A stretch of 33,063 bases of DNA from Planctomycetota bacterium (GTDB lineage: Bacteria > Planctomycetota > Phycisphaerae > UBA1845 > PWPN01): NCBI GenBank assembly GCA_022711465.1, contig JAKLEZ010000045.1:1-33063 (forward strand), read 5' to 3'. Position 1 is the first letter of the stretch. Each line of letters starts with the position of its first letter. Positions 30,656-33,063 of this stretch are shown here, piece by piece. Made by a program: the position numbers and the translations under genes. The notes beneath the pieces are model-generated. The model saw only the letters and a program-made list of their open reading frames with translations, searched no databases and was not told the origin of the DNA.

Positions 30656-32863
30656 ATGAGCGCACTCGAGCGGACGAGATCGCTGCGTCTGCTGGCCCTG
30701 AGGGGGCAGGCTGGCGACGCAAGTCACGGCTGCAACAGAGGTCAGACGCTGATCAGCCCCATCACAACCTTCGGCCTGGTTGGGGTAGTCACCCTGCTGG
30801 GCGTCAGCATGACCATTGCCGGGGCGAGCGATACAAGAGCGGCGACGCGCGTTTCGCTCACCGGGAACCGCTGGCAGATCAACGGCACGGTCACGAACCC
30901 GGGCACACCGGCCGAGGGCCTGCTGATGAATGTGCGCATGGTCAACGCCATTTTCGAAGACCGGGTGAAGCACCCTGACTTTGACAGCGCGGCCAACACA
31001 GACCGATTTATTGCCCGCATCCCAGAATACGCCGCGCAAGGTGTGAATGCCTTTACGCTGTGTCTGCAGGGCGGCATGCCGGGTTACGAAGGGGCACTGA
31101 ACTCGGCGTTCGAGCCGGACGGTGCGCTGCGCGAATCGTATTTGAACCGCGTCCGCCGCGTCATCGAAGCGTGCGATCGGCGGGGTATGGTAGTCATCCT
31201 CGGCTGCTACTACCAGCGGCAGTCGCAAGTGCTGCGCGATGAAGCTGCCGTGCGGGCGGGAGTTGTGAACGTGGTGAAGTGGGTTCGCGCGAGCGGTGCT
31301 CGGAATGTCGTGCTCGAAGTCGCCAACGAGTATCCGTACGGCGGGTTCGGCCACGCGCTCATCCGGACGCCGGAGGGCATGGCTAGCTTGATGCGGCTAG
31401 CCAGACAAACCTGGCCGGAGCTCCTGGTGAGCGCCAGCGGTTACGGCGACGGCAAACTGGGAACGGCCGTGGCCGAGGCAAGTGATTTCCTGCTCATCCA
31501 TTTCAACGGCACGCCGGTCGAGGAGATTCCCGCCCGTCTTGCGGAGCTGAAGCGCTTTGGCAAGCCGATTGTCTGCAACGAGGACGCCAAGGCCGGCGAC
31601 GCGGCCGTGCTCGTGGCGGGAACGTGCGTGGCGCACGGTGCGTCCTACGGGTTGATGCTGGAGAAGCTGAACCAGCATTACCCCTTCGCCTTTAATGGAG
31701 CCGCCGATGATCCGGTCTTCTACGCGAAACTCAGAGAACTCACGGCTACTCCGGCGGTGGCGGCGACACGCGATTATTACCCCCCGCCGGAATCAGCCGG
31801 CGGTTGGCGGACGCTTGGGAATCCGGATGAGATTCGCCGCCTCGCCGGGGCAGACCCGGCGAAGCTGGGTGAGTTGAAGGCTTGGCTGCTGCACAGCGAT
31901 GACCGGAACTTCGCCGCCGTGGTCATTCGGCGTGGGTACGTGGTGCTGGAGGTCGAGCGCGGCAATAGCGCCAAGACCGATTCGCGGCGCGTCGCTTCGG
32001 TGTCCAAGGCGATCTGCGCGACCGTCTTGGCCATTGCCTCCGAACAGAGCCAGCACGGCTTGACGCCCCGGAAAATGCGGTTCGAGGACCGCACCTTTGA
32101 CTTTCTGCCTTGGGCGCAGCCGCTGAGCGATCCACGCAAGGCGACCATCACGATCAAACAGTTGCTCAACCATACTTCAGGACTATGTCCGGAATCCACC
32201 GGGGCACCAAACGACGGCTCCTGGGAATACATCCTGGGTCATACCGGCGATGAGCGGACCGTCAGGCTGGTATTCGATCCTGGCACCGGCTGCGGCTATT
32301 CCACACATGCACTGGCGCATGCCGCACTGGTTTGCGAGACGGTCACCGGCATGCCCTATGACCAGTTCGCCATCCAGTCCCTATTCAAACCCCTGGGCAT
32401 CGAGCATTGGTGGTTTCAATACTATGAGGGAGGAAAAGAGATCGGGCGCCATGCCTCGCATGGGCTGGGTATGCCGGCCCGCGACCTGGCCCGGATCGCC
32501 TACTGCATGCTTCGCCGCGGCCGGTGGCAGGACCAGCAGGTGATCCCGCAATGGTTCGTGGATCAGACCGCGGCGCCCACCCACGAGGTCACGACGCCCG
32601 AGCTGCGCTGGAAACTCAATCCGCAGGTGTTTTCCCATGGGTGGGAACTGCCCGCCCGGCACTGGGGCAAGGGCGGGCGCAGCGGCGAGGGCATCCCCGC
32701 TGATGCGCGGGATAAGCCCGGATCCGGCGGTCAACTCATCGCGTTCGTGCCCAGTCTCGATCTGGTTGTCACGCGCCAGACCGGCAGCGGCGGCGATTGG
32801 GAATTCGAGGAGTACCTGCGCCGGGCGTGCGCCGCGGTGCTGGATTCGAACACGGCAAAATGA
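30656..32863 (+). CDS. Fusion of GH5-like barrel and serine beta-lactamase/transpeptidase-like domain
   Basis: The 735-residue protein begins with a membrane/signal segment (about 36-57). Residues about 65-370 look like a clan GH-A (GH5-like) TIM barrel: a conserved start RVSLTGNRWQINGTV, VANEYPYGG with Glu225 as likely acid/base after Asn224, and KPIVCNED with Glu309 as likely nucleophile. Residues about 400-735 match the beta-lactamase class C/serine hydrolase family: SVSK (Ser448, Lys451) as SxxK, LLNHTSGL, and GYS near residue 545 at the YxN position. A GKGGRSGEG stretch lies near the usual KTG region. The two domains may act together on a glycan carrying ester or amide groups, but no partner is known to me. 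The ATG at 30656 has AAGGAG five bases upstream. The gene diverges from the sulfatases and looks like part of the same degradation locus. Confidence 0.83.
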   Translation: MSALERTRSLRLLALRGQAGDASHGCNRGQTLISPITTFGLVGVVTLLGVSMTIAGASDTRAATRVSLTGNRWQINGTVTNPGTPAEGLLMNVRMVNAIFEDRVKHPDFDSAANTDRFIARIPEYAAQGVNAFTLCLQGGMPGYEGALNSAFEPDGALRESYLNRVRRVIEACDRRGMVVILGCYYQRQSQVLRDEAAVRAGVVNVVKWVRASGARNVVLEVANEYPYGGFGHALIRTPEGMASLMRLARQTWPELLVSASGYGDGKLGTAVAEASDFLLIHFNGTPVEEIPARLAELKRFGKPIVCNEDAKAGDAAVLVAGTCVAHGASYGLMLEKLNQHYPFAFNGAADDPVFYAKLRELTATPAVAATRDYYPPPESAGGWRTLGNPDEIRRLAGADPAKLGELKAWLLHSDDRNFAAVVIRRGYVVLEVERGNSAKTDSRRVASVSKAICATVLAIASEQSQHGLTPRKMRFEDRTFDFLPWAQPLSDPRKATITIKQLLNHTSGLCPESTGAPNDGSWEYILGHTGDERTVRLVFDPGTGCGYSTHALAHAALVCETVTGMPYDQFAIQSLFKPLGIEHWWFQYYEGGKEIGRHASHGLGMPARDLARIAYCMLRRGRWQDQQVIPQWFVDQTAAPTHEVTTPELRWKLNPQVFSHGWELPARHWGKGGRSGEGIPADARDKPGSGGQLIAFVPSLDLVVTRQTGSGGDWEFEEYLRRACAAVLDSNTAK

Positions 32864-33063
32864 GCGTCGGGACGGAAGGAATGTGGTAGCCGGCTATGCC
32901 CGTGAGGTCATCCCCCACCCTCGGCACGACTGCCAGATGTGTGAGCCTGTTGTGGTAGGAATGGGTCCGATCATGTACTCGGGATTGCAGGTCACTTGGC
33001 GGCATGGGATTACGATCCCACGTCCGCGTTTCTGATCGTCCGAAGACCCGCGGAAAACGGCCG
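32864..33063. other. Right-edge sequence, no gene seen
   Basis: The last 200 bases follow the fusion gene stop. No start with a ribosome site, hairpin terminator or repeat end is visible. Confidence 0.4.

Noticed and set aside
30083..31354. 423-codon minus-strand frame overlapping the fusion gene
   Set aside because: It lies opposite a well-supported coding region with catalytic motifs and has no recognisable domain.

Overview
The window looks like a chromosomal segment of an uncultured, fairly GC-rich member of the Planctomycetota, perhaps Phycisphaerae-like. I infer this from the combination of genes: ECF sigma factors paired with Ser/Thr kinases carrying WD40 propellers, secreted proteins ending in a two-part dockerin-like tag, a PEP-CTERM protein, thrombospondin type 3 and DCNGN-type repeats, and several sulfatases. 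No rRNA, tRNA, CRISPR array or complete insertion sequence is visible.

Layout. At the left edge, the first 25 codons of a minus-strand gene run off the window. Two paralogous regulatory modules follow. Module A (297-4554, minus) is an ECF sigma factor and a zinc-ribbon/kinase/TM/WD40 protein. Module B (14794-18990, minus) is the same pair, but its kinase is cut by one in-frame TAG where module A has TGG. Conserved DNA lies upstream of both sigma genes, then a three-hairpin element (4712-4790 and 19265-19343), then plus-strand genes for exported proteins. After A comes a giant RCC1-repeat protein (5363-9583). After B come a SUMF1-fold PEP-CTERM protein (19404-20447) and a one-repeat version of the RCC1 protein (20644-21183). 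The cassette therefore appears to have been duplicated with its flanks, and the two copies then diverged.

Between the modules (9965-14559, plus) lie a multidomain secreted esterase/beta-helix/dockerin protein and two exported proteins of unknown function. After module B, a TolB/PD40-type propeller with the same dockerin-like tag (21266-22435) completes the exported set.

The right third (23036-32863) is a glycan-degradation locus: a Tat-exported acetyl-xylan-esterase-like double hydrolase, a three-Asp-box sialidase, two FGly-type sulfatases in tandem, and an unusual fusion of a GH5-like barrel with a serine beta-lactamase/transpeptidase-like domain. No transporter is seen. Together these suggest extracytoplasmic breakdown of sulfated, acylated and possibly sialylated glycans. 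The sigma/kinase modules may control the neighbouring exported proteins; that link is inference.
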